This document shows positions 10,485-22,400 of a stretch of DNA of 64,000 nucleotides, piece after piece (positions within the stretch are counted from its first letter, which is position 1; every line of letters starts with the position of its first letter). The DNA lies in contig NW_004450381.1 in NCBI RefSeq assembly GCF_000321225.1, positions 2,050,758-2,114,757 of the forward strand, in the 5' to 3' direction. Below the pieces are notes generated by a model, which ran no database searches, was not told the origin of the DNA, and saw only the letters and a list, made by a program, of their open reading frames with translations. This DNA is from Odobenus rosmarus divergens (lineage: Eukaryota > Chordata > Mammalia > Carnivora > Odobenidae). The translations under genes and the position numbers were made by a program.

Positions 10485-13400
10485 CTGTAAGGATGGGAGA
10501 AGTCACATGGCATCAACTAAGCACCTGCAGCTGACATGGGGCAGCCTCCCTCCCCTGCCACTGGCACCTTCTGGTGACTGGGCTGGTCAGAGCTGAGCCT
10601 GACCTTCCAGGCCTCTCTGTCAAGGCCTTGGTGACCTGGCACAGGCTGAGAGGCCTAGGACGTATTCCAGATGGTGGAACAGCGTGGGGAAAGACACAGA
10701 CTGGCAGAGCCAAAGCCAGGACACATGCACGCAGCCAGGGATGCCCAGCCTGGCTCATGAGGAAGCTGCCGGGAGGGCAAAGAGAGCCAGGGAGCGAGTC
10801 TGAGCTGGCAGGCAGGGTCAGGGAGGCTGAGGGCCTGACGTCACAGTAGTGACAAAAAGGGTACCCCAGAGAGGACAGCACAGGAGGACAAGTTAAGGGA
10901 GTAGCCTCTTGGGACGGGAGGCTGGTGGACGTTGGTTTTACACTGCGAGCCTGCTCCCCAGCCCCAGCCCCAGCCCCGTGGTCTGTACGCACGGATGAGG
11001 TCTCCATCGCCGACCTGGAGCCGGGCGCCGCTCCTCCTCTCCAAGTCCTGTAGAACCGACTGCTCGAATGCCAGGGCGGCTACGCGGCTGAAGAACGCCT
11101 TCACGTTCTCCCCTGGGGGCCCAAGAGACAGCCCTGACCCCGTCGCCTCGGCCCTTACGCGCAGACGAGTTTGGGAGCCAGCAGCTGTGGGAGCCAGGGC
11201 GGCCCACCTGTGGGACTGTCTGGGGCAGCAGAGGGCAAGGGATGGGGCTGGCTGGCCTGGCTTCCTACCTCCGGGGGCTCCAGGGCACCCTGCCCTGGAA
11301 GCTCCCTCAAATCTCCGAGCCTTGGTTTCCCAGCATCTACTCTTCCAATTAATCACCACTGAGCATCTCCTGTGGGCCTGGCACTGGGATGAGTGGAGAT
11401 CAGAAGGGTGTCTGCTTTCCTGTCACTTTTGAGCACCTGTCCAGTGGGCAGCTGCTGTCAACTCCTACATAGAGCCTTTGTGCTTCCTCCCTCAGGGGGA
11501 GAAGGCCACCCATCTGGGCACAGGGCTAGGTTCCAGCCCCAGACATGTGCACTGCCCTTATGCAGCTAACAACCCATACAACTGCACAGGGCAATCCTGC
11601 TTGGCCCATAGGGAGTTCTCAGTGAATCTTCTGTTACTCCAAGAGGGCGGGGGTCCCCATAGGGCACGGGGGATGCTGTCAGGAAGCAGAGGGAACTGGG
11701 TATGGGCACTGCCACACTTTTATCTGTGTTGGGCTGGAGGCTGTGGTGCCTACCCTTAATACTCCCATCCTTGCCTCCCCCAGTCCTTGGCCAGATGTTG
11801 ACTGTGGCCCCTTACCCGGGGCAAGGACCACAAGGCATAATTCCAGAGTCCCCAGAGCCACTGGGGCCTTCTATGAGCCAGGCACTGCATGTTACTTCAT
11901 TTCACAGCCCCCTCCCACCAACAACCTGTGTGTTTTAAGTGTGTCTTTTGCTTCTCTGCATTTTCTAGTTTTCCCTCACTGAATACATATGGCTTTTGTA
12001 ATTTAAAACACCTTTTCACAGTAAAAATGAAATGAGATGGACAGGGTCACCCCATTTCCCAGATGAGGACACTGAGGCTGAGGTGTTAGGCATCTTGCCA
12101 GGGCTGGAGTAAGCAGGGGCCCATGGGTGAGGGCAGCTCAGGGGCTGGTGGCTCAGTGTGGCAGTGGGGTGCCCCTTGTGGCTGGAGGACAGGCTGGTGG
12201 GATGTGGATGAGGGTCAGGGGGTCACGAGCAATGTTGCAGTATCTTCCACGATGACACCCGGGGAAGGGATGGGAGCCCCCAGTTACTGGGCCCTTCTAT
12301 GTGCCAGCCAGGAGGTGCCTCTTACCCAGCTACCTTAGGACGGAGCGGGGGCAGGATGGTACAGTGGTTATAGGTGAGGGCTATATTCCAACCCCAGCCC
12401 GGCCGCTTCCTCCCTGTGACCCTGGAAGTGACCTCGCAGGGATGAAATGGATCTGCCTCAAGGAGGGAGGGGGAGGCATTAGAGAACATGGGCCAGGGCC
12501 AGGGGTCGCTATTCCTGTTGTCCATGGGGGACGGCCCCCGCTCTCCCTCCAGAGATGAGGAGACCCCTCTCAGGCAGTGGAAGGCCCTGCACGGTCACCA
12601 GCACAGCCGGCTGTGACTCAAGCATGCCATAGCGCCACCGAAGGAAACTCCCCACACCCGCTGGGGCAACAGCCCTGCACCCACTCACCTGTCTTAGCGG
12701 ACACCGACCAGTACTCGGCCTGCATCTCGTTGGCCAGACGCACAGCCTCCACTTCTGCCTGCTCACATGCAGCCCCTGACTGGGAGAAGCAGCCCTCCTG
12801 TGGGGGGGCGCTCCCCCCTGTGCCTCCTCCCTCCCCACCTCACCCTGGGATGGGCGGCCTCAGTGCATGGACGGGGGTACACCTTCCTCAGGGGTGAGAT
12901 CCCAGTGATCCCTCTCCGACAAGACGAAGCACAGGTACCCCCAACTTTCAGCTCTGGGTCTTCCAATTCCCATCTGGGCAAGTCAGCAACACCCTCCATT
13001 CCCCAAGCTCCGGCTGAAAGCAGCTGCATTTTCCCGAGGGCCATCCCAAGCCTCTAGCTCTGGTATGCTCACCAGAAGGTCCTTCTTGGTTCCCACGAGG
13101 AACACGAAGCAGGAGCCCGGCTCATTCTCCCTTAATGCATCCTCCAGCCACTGCCTGGAATGCACAGAGGGGAAACAGGCTGAGAGGAGAGGTCTGAGGA
13201 AGACCAGGGGATGGGGGTGCAGACCCGGGGCCGCCCCAGGGCTGGGAGCACTGAGCCTCAAGTTGCAGGGAGGGCACCCAGACCCCAGCTGGGCCCCGGG
13301 TGGACTGCAGGTGGGTGGGGACACAAAAGCACTGGTCAGGGGAGGTGAGGACCCTGCCCTGGTTTGCCCTCACCCGGTGTCACCTTGGGGGAGTCCTGCC

Positions 13401-16400
13401 CTTTCATCAACTTGAACGATCACCCCAACCGCCCTCACAGGGCTTGGGAGAAGCGGGATATGAATGCCCTAAACCAAAGAGAGGTGACGAGGACTTTCGT
13501 CCATTAACTGGATGATTCCCAGCAGAAGCAGATGACCTCCCAGAACTGGTCACGTTACCAACTCTCTTGATCAGGTCTCTGCCCCAGAGAGCAAGGGCTA
13601 TCCCTTCAGACAGGACTGGATGTATGTAATTTGTAGGACCCAGGGCAAAGTGAAAATGTGAGGTCCCTCATCCAGCAACGATTAAAGCTTCTGAGATGGT
13701 GACAGCAGAGCTTTAAAGCAAACGCAGGCCCTCCTGAGTGCCGGCCCCTGTATGACCGGGCTGGCTGTGTACCCTGAGCTGATCCTGCCTTCAGCAGATG
13801 GGTGCAAATCTTAAGGGATAATATGGCAATTGGACAGTAAGTGGCCTGTGGGCAGTCAATTCTGACAAGTGAGTCTGGTCCCTTGCACCTCCCACGGGGG
13901 GCGGCCCAGCTCATGGGCGATCCCGAACCCAAGGGGACCACAGGGGCCGCAGAGTCCCAGACTTGCCTGGTGTGCCCCAGAGTCTGCACGTCAGTGAGGT
14001 CAAAGGCTGTGATGATCACTGGACACACAGGGAGAAGCCAAGAGCCGGTCAGCAACACGTGACACAAACATGGTGTACAAGGAGGGGCTCCCCTCAGGCA
14101 GCTCCCTGCTCCCCAAGAGCAAGCCAGAGAGGAGCCTGGCTCCCACAGAACTGCCGGGGTGGCCCCCAGGCAATCAGCCCTGGTCCCCACTATGGAGGCT
14201 GGGAAGGAGGCACCCCATGGCTGCCTCTTGGGACCTACCCACCCACCACCCTCTCCAACCCATACCCAGAGGCCCAGCGCCAGAGGGCATCCAGGGAGGC
14301 AAGATGAGCTCATGGGCTTCTGTGTTCAAATCTCCCCTCTGCCACTTACAGCCAAGGGAACTCAGGTGAGGGCCTTAACTGCTGAGTGCCTCAGTTTCCC
14401 CATCTGTGAAATGGTAAGAACGGTACCTCAGGCTCTCAGGGGTGCTGTGAGGTTTAAGCAAGAACAGCTAGTTTTACAAGCTTTGGTCTAGGGCCTGACA
14501 CAGGACTTTTGACCCATGGCAGCGATGGCTAGGAGGACAATTAGCAACAACCAGCTTTAGGGGAACAATTTCTGAGGAGCAGGGTGGTTCTCATCACCGG
14601 CCCTGCCCAGGTTCTGTGGTGTCCAGGGTGTCCAGGACCCCGCTGGAGTCCTGAGGGGAGTCCCGTGTGGAGGACATTCTAGAAAGGCCGGCTCTCTACT
14701 GGGCCTGCGGATGTGAGCAGGGCCAGGCAGACCCTTCCCCTGCAGCTTGGCTCAAGGATGTAGGAGGCCCCCTGGGGCAGAGGGGAATGAAGCAAAGGAG
14801 GACACTGAGGATGGTGCTGGTGGCGGGCCGGGCTGCAGTTCCCAGGGTTGTGCCAGGCGGGCCGGGCTGCAGTTCCCAGGGTTGTGCCAGGCGGGCCGGG
14901 CTGCAGTTCCCAGGGTGTCATCCCCCTGAGAAGACGGGCCAGAGCTGGAACTCCAGCCCAAGGCCAAGGTGCTCACAGCTTATTTCCTGGTTTAGCCTTT
15001 TTTCAAATCTCAAATGGCAATGTTATGATTTCTCTTTACCAGTATCGAGTAGACATAACTGGGCCTCATAACGAGCCTGGTTTTGGATACTGTGAACTGT
15101 TCTCCAGTCTCCCACTGAAACCCCTGGGAAGCTGGGGCTGGAGTGAGGGGCCTGTGCTGCTACCTGCTGCCTGGGAGTCCTGCCTAGTGCCTGGGCCACC
15201 CCCACTGCCCCCCACTGGCAGTGCAGTCCTCCTGTGGCCCCTCCGCTCCTCCCCTCCAGCCTCGCCTCCTCGCACCTCCTCCAGGAGTCGACTCTGCTCT
15301 TTTTTCCTGGGGTCTCTGGACATGCACCTCCCCCTGAGCATCCTTCTGAGCTGAAACTGTGGTTGAGACCCCCAGGGAGCACCCGCCAGCACAGGGTCCC
15401 TGAAGGGTGTGACTGCTGAGGCTAACCCCAGGCCTGGCTGGCTGGAAGGCAGTCTCCTCATCCCCGAGAACTGGCTGGGGATTTTCTCAGTGGTTCTTGG
15501 AGAGCAGATCTGGTACCTGTGCAGAGGACCTGGACTTCCTGTTATGAGCCCAGTGGGAGCCTCTTGCTGTACATGGCTGAGGGCCCCACCATTGCTATCA
15601 CTCGGATGCTCACCCTGAGCACCCCGGTAGTAGGCAGATGCAATGCACTTGAACTTCTCCTGCCCTGCTGTGTCCCAGCTGTGTGGTGGCAGAGACAGAA
15701 AGGGAAAAAGAGAGGTGGCAGATTAAGCAATTGCAGTGGTCTGAGCCAGCAGGTTGGTGGGGCTGTGGGCAGGCAGGCCCTAGGGCCTGTGCCAACTACT
15801 GGCCAGAGGTCCCCGTCCCGCAATTCCTCGTGATTTCCTTCCTAAGGTGCCCCGTGGGGGAATTCCCTGGCTGGATTCACCATGCCTGTGGGGGAAGGGC
15901 ATGCCCTAGTTCCACTGCCTCGATGAATGGAGTTGTAGCTCCGCCCCTTTGGACCGTGCCATTAAAAAGGAGACTATGCTCCCTGATGTGCTTGCCCTGA
16001 AGATGTGGAAGTCCACCTGTAGATGAGGCCCCATGAATGGGACTGGCCCTCCCGGCTATGGTTCTGCTACTTGCTCATGTGTGGCTGGGCCATGGCTCCA
16101 CGTTCTGCACTGCAGCAGAGGGGAGGCTCAGTCCCTGAGTGGGGGGTGGGAGTGTCTAACAGGGACGTGGTTTGTATCTCCTGGGTGACTCTGATCAGTT
16201 AGCTCTGGCTCTCTGGAGAAGTGGAGCCCCGGCTCTATGGAAAAGAATGCAACAATCAATTAATGATGTCTGCCATCGGCACAGTATAGGACAGGGGGAC
16301 ACACATACTGAGATCTACTTGCTCTGGTTTGGAACCAGGCAGGTGGTCAATATGCAGAGCTGAGTCTGAAAATCCATCCTTTTTTAAAAATTAACAGCTC

Positions 16401-19400
16401 AAAATTTAACTTTCTTCCATAAATGGAAAAGTAGACAAGCCATGAATAAGATCTCAGTGGTCTGAAATTTTTTGAAGTGATTCAGCATTGATGCAGAACT
16501 TTTTGGCCCTATTCTGTCATGAATTCACTCATATTGTCTTTCGCTTCTGAAGATGACGCTGGGTGGGAAGCTGGGAGGGTGGCTTGAAGGTGGGGCCGGT
16601 TGGGTAGCTGGCAGTGGCCTCAGTGTAGGGACAATGAGAAGGCAAGCCAGGACAGCGTCTCTGTTCTAGTTAGATAAGGCCGGTGGCCCGCTCTCAGCCC
16701 GGCTCCACCTAGGCCATCCCATCAGCTCTGTGCTCCTCGGCTCTCCTGGCTCCAGAGCCCCTCGGGCCTCAGCCCTGCATTTTCACAGTCTCTTCTGCCC
16801 TGGTCTGGCCCTGTACTCTCCCTTGAACAAGATTCGGTGGTGCCACCTGGCTCTAGGACCGCACTGGGGCCGTCCTCAGAGAAGTGGGCATTATCATGAC
16901 AGAGTAAGGAGCTGAGGTCCATGAGAGGGTGAGCTCCATCCTGATGACCACGGATCCCCAGGCTAAGCCCAGGAAGGGCTTAGAGGGTTGAGGAACGAAA
17001 CCAGAGGATCAGGTGTGACCCCCAGGGAGAGAGAAAGGAGAAGGGGACTAGGACAGAGGCCGCGGGAAAGAGGGGGGTAGGGGCAGCTGGGCAGAGAGCC
17101 TAGGAAAGGCAGGGGGCCACACAGGAGAGCCTGGAAGGGCGAGAAGTCACACAGCAGAGGGGAGGGCTGGTGACACAGGTAGACCTGCACGATCGTCCAG
17201 GTGCCAGAGGAGAGGGACGGCAAGGTCCAGAGCTCTAGTGGGAAAGTGTGAGCCTGGGGGAGAGACTCTGGGCTGTTCTAAGGGAAACTACAGGGGAGGG
17301 GCTGAAGCCAGTGGGCCACTGAGAGGCAGAGACATGGGGTCTGGCAGGGGAGCAGACAGAGGGAGAGGGGCAGGGGGAGTGGAGTGAGGGCAGAGGGGTG
17401 AGGAGGAGGGGGGTGCATCAAGCCGGAGGAAGGCACGTGGACTAGGTGGCCTCCCCCAGGCCCCAGCATGCAGGGACCCCTGTGGGCTCCACTTTCCAGA
17501 TGAGAACAGATGCTCAGAGGTGTGAAGTGACTTGCCGGAGGCCACCCTGCTGGCCCGGTGAGTGGGGTCACCGAGGGCCAGGCAGGCTAGGGGCGGGGAC
17601 CCGGAGCCAGAACGCAAGGGGCGGGTATCAGGGCAGCACGAGGGTGGGTGGGCACATTGGGCTGTGAGGACTTTCCCAGGTCTGATGCCCAACGTGAGAC
17701 ACCCCGCATGGGGAGTGACGGAGTATACAGGGCTTCAGGGAACTGGAAAAGCCCAGTGTCATACCATTCCTGTTTGTCCAGATAGATCCTCACTGAACAC
17801 CACAGGGCACAGTCCAGAAGGAGCTCACCAAGGCTTTCCCCATGGGTCTCCCTCCACAAAGCCCACCCATGAGCCACACAGGACATGGTGTGACACAATG
17901 GCGACTCACATCTGCAGGCTGTAGGGAATCCCAGCGATCTCGAAGCGCTCGATTTCAAAGTCCACCCCGATGGTGGCCTTGTAGTGACGGTCAAAGACAT
18001 TCTTGCAAAACCTGTGGGAGTCGAGGAAGTCATCAGAGAGGCTGTGTGTGGAAGTTTTGCTCACAACAGTCAAAGTCTGCAGGCAACAAAAAGTCCACCC
18101 ACAGGGAATATAAGGAGATGATGGTCCACGGAGATAGACAGTAGACAGACGGAGCTGCTGACGAGAACTGTGGTGGGGAAGAGAATCTGCTGCAGCCCAG
18201 GAGGCAAACGCTGCAGGTCAGGGCCAGTGAGGTGTGAGTCCATGGTCCTGGGGGATGGTGCCACTAATGTCAGGGTCCCAGGACGCTGCACCCCTCCGCC
18301 CCACCTGCCACTTCCTAATGCCTTGTACCCCCTCCGAGGTGTGGTTCCCAGCAGCCACACAGTTTTAACTATGACAATGTTATCTGGGCCTCCCAGGGAA
18401 AGGCATGACAACCAGTGCTGGGAGGTGTGGCCAAGCGGGTGCACCTGTGGATGAGGCTGGTCTTGCCCACGTAGAGATCGCCAACGACAACCACCTTGGA
18501 GAGTCGCAGCCTGTGAGGGATACGGTTGTGTTGCTTGCAAGCAGAGTCACAGAGCATCTTCACACGTACAGGCCCTTCCTTCCCTGAGCTCCCCACTCAT
18601 GAGCCACATCTCAATCCTTGACAGGGGATGGGGCACCTGCTGAGACACTCTGGGATGTCTGTCCCCATGCCTCGCACTCAGAGGGGAGGGCAGGAGGGCC
18701 TGCATCTGTTCTGGGGACTCTGCTGTCTCTGGGGCTATGTGCTCTTGACCCCACTGGGCCCAAGCCCTGTTGTGAGAATTAGAATTGGGCACAATGGGAG
18801 GCTGAGTCTTGGGCTGACGGAGTAGAGGAAGGAGTCCCAGGTGGGGCTATGTCCAAGCTGGGGGCACACGCAGTAAGGAACCTGGAGTGAGCTGAAGGTG
18901 CAGACACAGTGTCAACGTGCAGGGGATACAGCCATGGGGGCAGAGCCCCTGCCCCCTCCTACCCATGCCTGGGGCTGCACGGGCTCCTGCTTTTTGCAAG
19001 CAGGTACTCCCTGACTGGGACACCACCATCACCAACTGCCTTGGAGGTGTCTGCAAGGGCCACACAGGCCCCAAGGGGTGAGCGGTGGCCAGGACTCAGG
19101 CCAGGACTCAGCTCTGGGCTATGGCTTGAGGTAAACTGGCTGTGAGGTCTTGGGTTCTCTGAGGACCTTGCTCACTGAGAGCAGCCCCCACCCCACCCTG
19201 TATGTGTGTCCTGCACTCCCTGCAGTAGCATGCCTGGCACGGTGGGTGGAAGTTTCTGCAGCTCATGCCAAATGAGCTCAATGGGCAAACATTTGACCGG
19301 TACTTCCTCTGCCTGCAGACAGCAAGAAGGCACCCGTGTCAGCTGGTGACCTGGTACAGCTCCCCTGGCCATGTCTGGGGGCCCAGAGGCTGTGTCTTCT

Positions 19401-22400
19401 CTGCTCCCAAGTGGCCTCTGGTCCTGGAGCAGGGTGGACCTCACTCTGCTTCCCAGATGAAGGAGTAAAGGTACTGCCGAGGTATTATGGGGGCCTCAGT
19501 TTCTCACCTCCCAGAGCCATTGTGAAGAGTCAGAGAGGTAGTCTGCGTAAAGCACCTTGTACGGAACTGGCCCTCCTTAACTGGTGGCCGTTGCTCTCAT
19601 CCCGTGAGCATTCGGACCTGAGCCTGGCCTCACTCTGCACAACCTAGGGAACCTTGGAGCCAGGGGCTTCCACTACAAGCTCACCACACCTGTGTGACAC
19701 CTGGGAGCTCCTCAGGAGGAGAGGCAAAGCAGGCCCCGGTACCTGTGTGTTAAGAGAAGGAGTAACTGGGGCACCTGGGTGGCTCAGTCAGTTAAGCGGC
19801 TGCCTTCGGCTCAGGTCATGATCCCAGGGTCCTGGGATTGAGCCCCGTGTCAGGCTCCTTGCTCAGAGGGAAGCCTGCTTCTGCCTCTGCCTGCCACTCC
19901 CCCTGCTTGTGCTCTCTCTCATTCTCTCTGTCAAATAAATACATAAAAAATTAAAAAAAAAACAAAGAGAAGGGGTAACGGGGGCAAGCTCCCCGTGCCG
20001 GCAGGGCTAGGTGGTACCAGGTGCTGCCGAGGCGGGAACAGGACAGACACAGCCCTTGCCCTCACAGGCTACATCTGGTGGGGAATCCAGAGAAGCAAAC
20101 TTGTAATTCTGTGAGATAAGTGCTTGGGACCCAGCAGGGGCACCCCGGCCAGCCCAGGCCGGGGAGCGGGGGGTAGTGCGGGACTCCCCTGACACTATAC
20201 TGTGAGCTGAAGGGTAGGAAAGACGGTCCAGACAGAGGAAGCAGACATACGCCGAGACCCCCTGGCTCAAAAGTCATGAGCATGACTTACTGAGAAAAGG
20301 GAAAGCCGTCCTCTATGGCAGCAAAGCCAGACAAAAATCGCCATCGGCTCCAGGCCCACACTGGGCTGTACAGGTGTGGTCTGTGTAAGTGTTCCATTTG
20401 GTCGTTCGGACATTCATCCATGCATTCATTCCCGCCCGCTGCCTCCCCCCACATCTTGTGCCCACTCACCCCACAGTCCCAGTGTTCCTGCGCTGGCAGG
20501 TGGTGCTGACCTGCCCATGGAAGTGCTCCTTGAGCTGCAGGCAGGCCTCAGGCGTGTACCACTGGAAAAAAGACAGACAGACAGATGGGCATTTCATCCC
20601 GAGAAGCTGCAGCTTCATCACCAAGCAGGGCAGCGAGGTGGTGGCTTGCCTCCCAGCATCCCCTCCCTCCTGAGCCTTGAAGCTCCAGCCTCGTTAGCTT
20701 TCCCTGACCCCCTCTGTCACAGCCGTCCTCGATCCCCTCGGTGGCCCTGAGACTCCAAGCTCTTATGAGTCCTGAGGAGCAGCAGTGGGGGCCGGGCCAA
20801 AGGGCCCAGGTGGCAACTCAGAGAGTGGGGTCTCGCCTGGGGCAGCTGTGCCCTTGCTGTGGGCGTGTGGCAGGTCTCTGTCCTCTCTGGACCTCTCTGA
20901 GTGAGAAGAGGGGTGGGCTGTAAGGGCCCTTTTAACTCCGAGATCCTTCCATGCCTTCTATGGATCTTGGATGGCATTTTTTGCTTTAAAAATATCTATC
21001 TATGTGTTTGGAAAATGTCCTGGAGGGCTCTTTGGGTCTTCCACAGTTCTTGGAAGGCAAATCTGGGCTATGGTTGAAGAACATAACCGCAGGGTAGGAG
21101 GACCTGTGTCTCCCTTTAGCTGCTGTGTGATCCCAGGCAGCTGTCTAATGTCTCTGAACTTCAATTTCCCCAACTATAAGACCTCGAAAGCCTGGGGGCA
21201 TAAAATAAAATAATGCTTGCAAAGCCATCAGCGCAGACCCAGCCTGGCATATACTAAGTGCTCAACAAATGTTCACGGCTATTAAGATGTCACAACACAT
21301 GTTGAACACATGTTTATTTTATAATTGGGAAAGATGACATTAAAGAAACTAAAGGTGACGGCTATGTTTTGCTCTCAGATTGGCAGAGGCTGAGGACGGA
21401 GCGTGGTAAGGATGTGGGGAGAAGGGCACCGTTGGAAGCTATTGGTGTGCCCTGCTGTGATATGGCAGCAGTCCCCTGGGCCACCTGCTCTGTCCTTCGG
21501 GGCGCTGCTTTGACCCACAGCTCCCCTGTGACAAGGACTCCACCCCCACCCCTAGCCGTAGCATTTCTCTGAGTTCCCAGGCACTGAGATGGGCTCTGCC
21601 CTGGCCCATCTGCCCCCTCAGCTCCAGGCATGATGGAGGCAGCAGGGACAGTGGAAGGAGCTGTACAAAAGGGCAAGTCACAACATCTCAGTGAGCCCGT
21701 TTCCTCATCTGTAAAGCACTCATAACAGCAGCTCTTCATGTGGTCGTTGGAGGATCAAACGGGGGTGATGTAGATGAACAGCTTAGCCTTGCAGCCCACA
21801 TTCGTGTGGCACAGTGTCAGCTACCTCATGAGAAAGCTGGATGCTTTTTCCTGTCAACTTTCATGTCAGCTTCAAATGGGGGGTCAGCCTGGCCATGGTG
21901 GTGGTCACTAGAGGAATCCCACCATTTTGGATGCACTGAAGAAATGTAGTAAGGAAGACTGGGCAGGAAGTGTGAGCTGATTTTAGAAACAGGGAAACTG
22001 AGGCACAGAGTAACGGGAGGGGCTTGCCCCACCTGACCACGAATTTCCCAGGACTGAAGTGTGTGACCCCGGGATACCGGATGAACTGCCACCGACAGGA
22101 GCGGGGAGAATCTCATGCCCTCAGTGAAAACATGATGGATGCCCCAGGCTGCCCCTCAGGGTAGGGGAAGGTTGGAGCCCTGGAGTCAGACCCAGGTCAA
22201 GTCCTGGCTCTGCCACGCCCAGCTGTGTGATGCCAGGCAGCACTCCCTACCTCTCTGAGCCTTGCTGATCTATTGTGGAAATGGAGTCCTCTGTCCTGTG
22301 AGACCTGAACTGTTTTGTGCCGATCACACTTCCCTTCCTTTTGGCTCACTAAACATCAGTGTCCATCATCCCTGGTGACCACCTTCAAGCTCTCTAGGGA

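Larger units (their letters stand above)
14019..15613 (-). other. RAB36 intron 6
   Basis: GT-AG intron of 1.6 kb. It has a MIR on the plus strand (about 14315-14500) and a 34-bp minisatellite (14822-14916). Confidence 0.8.

Noticed and set aside
13606..14313. 235-codon minus-strand open frame
   Set aside because: It is intron sequence on both sides of RAB36 exon 7; only 13967-14018 is coding.
14822..14916. Repeats that could be mistaken for a CRISPR array
   Set aside because: Units are directly adjacent with no unique spacers and the genome is mammalian; it is a minisatellite.
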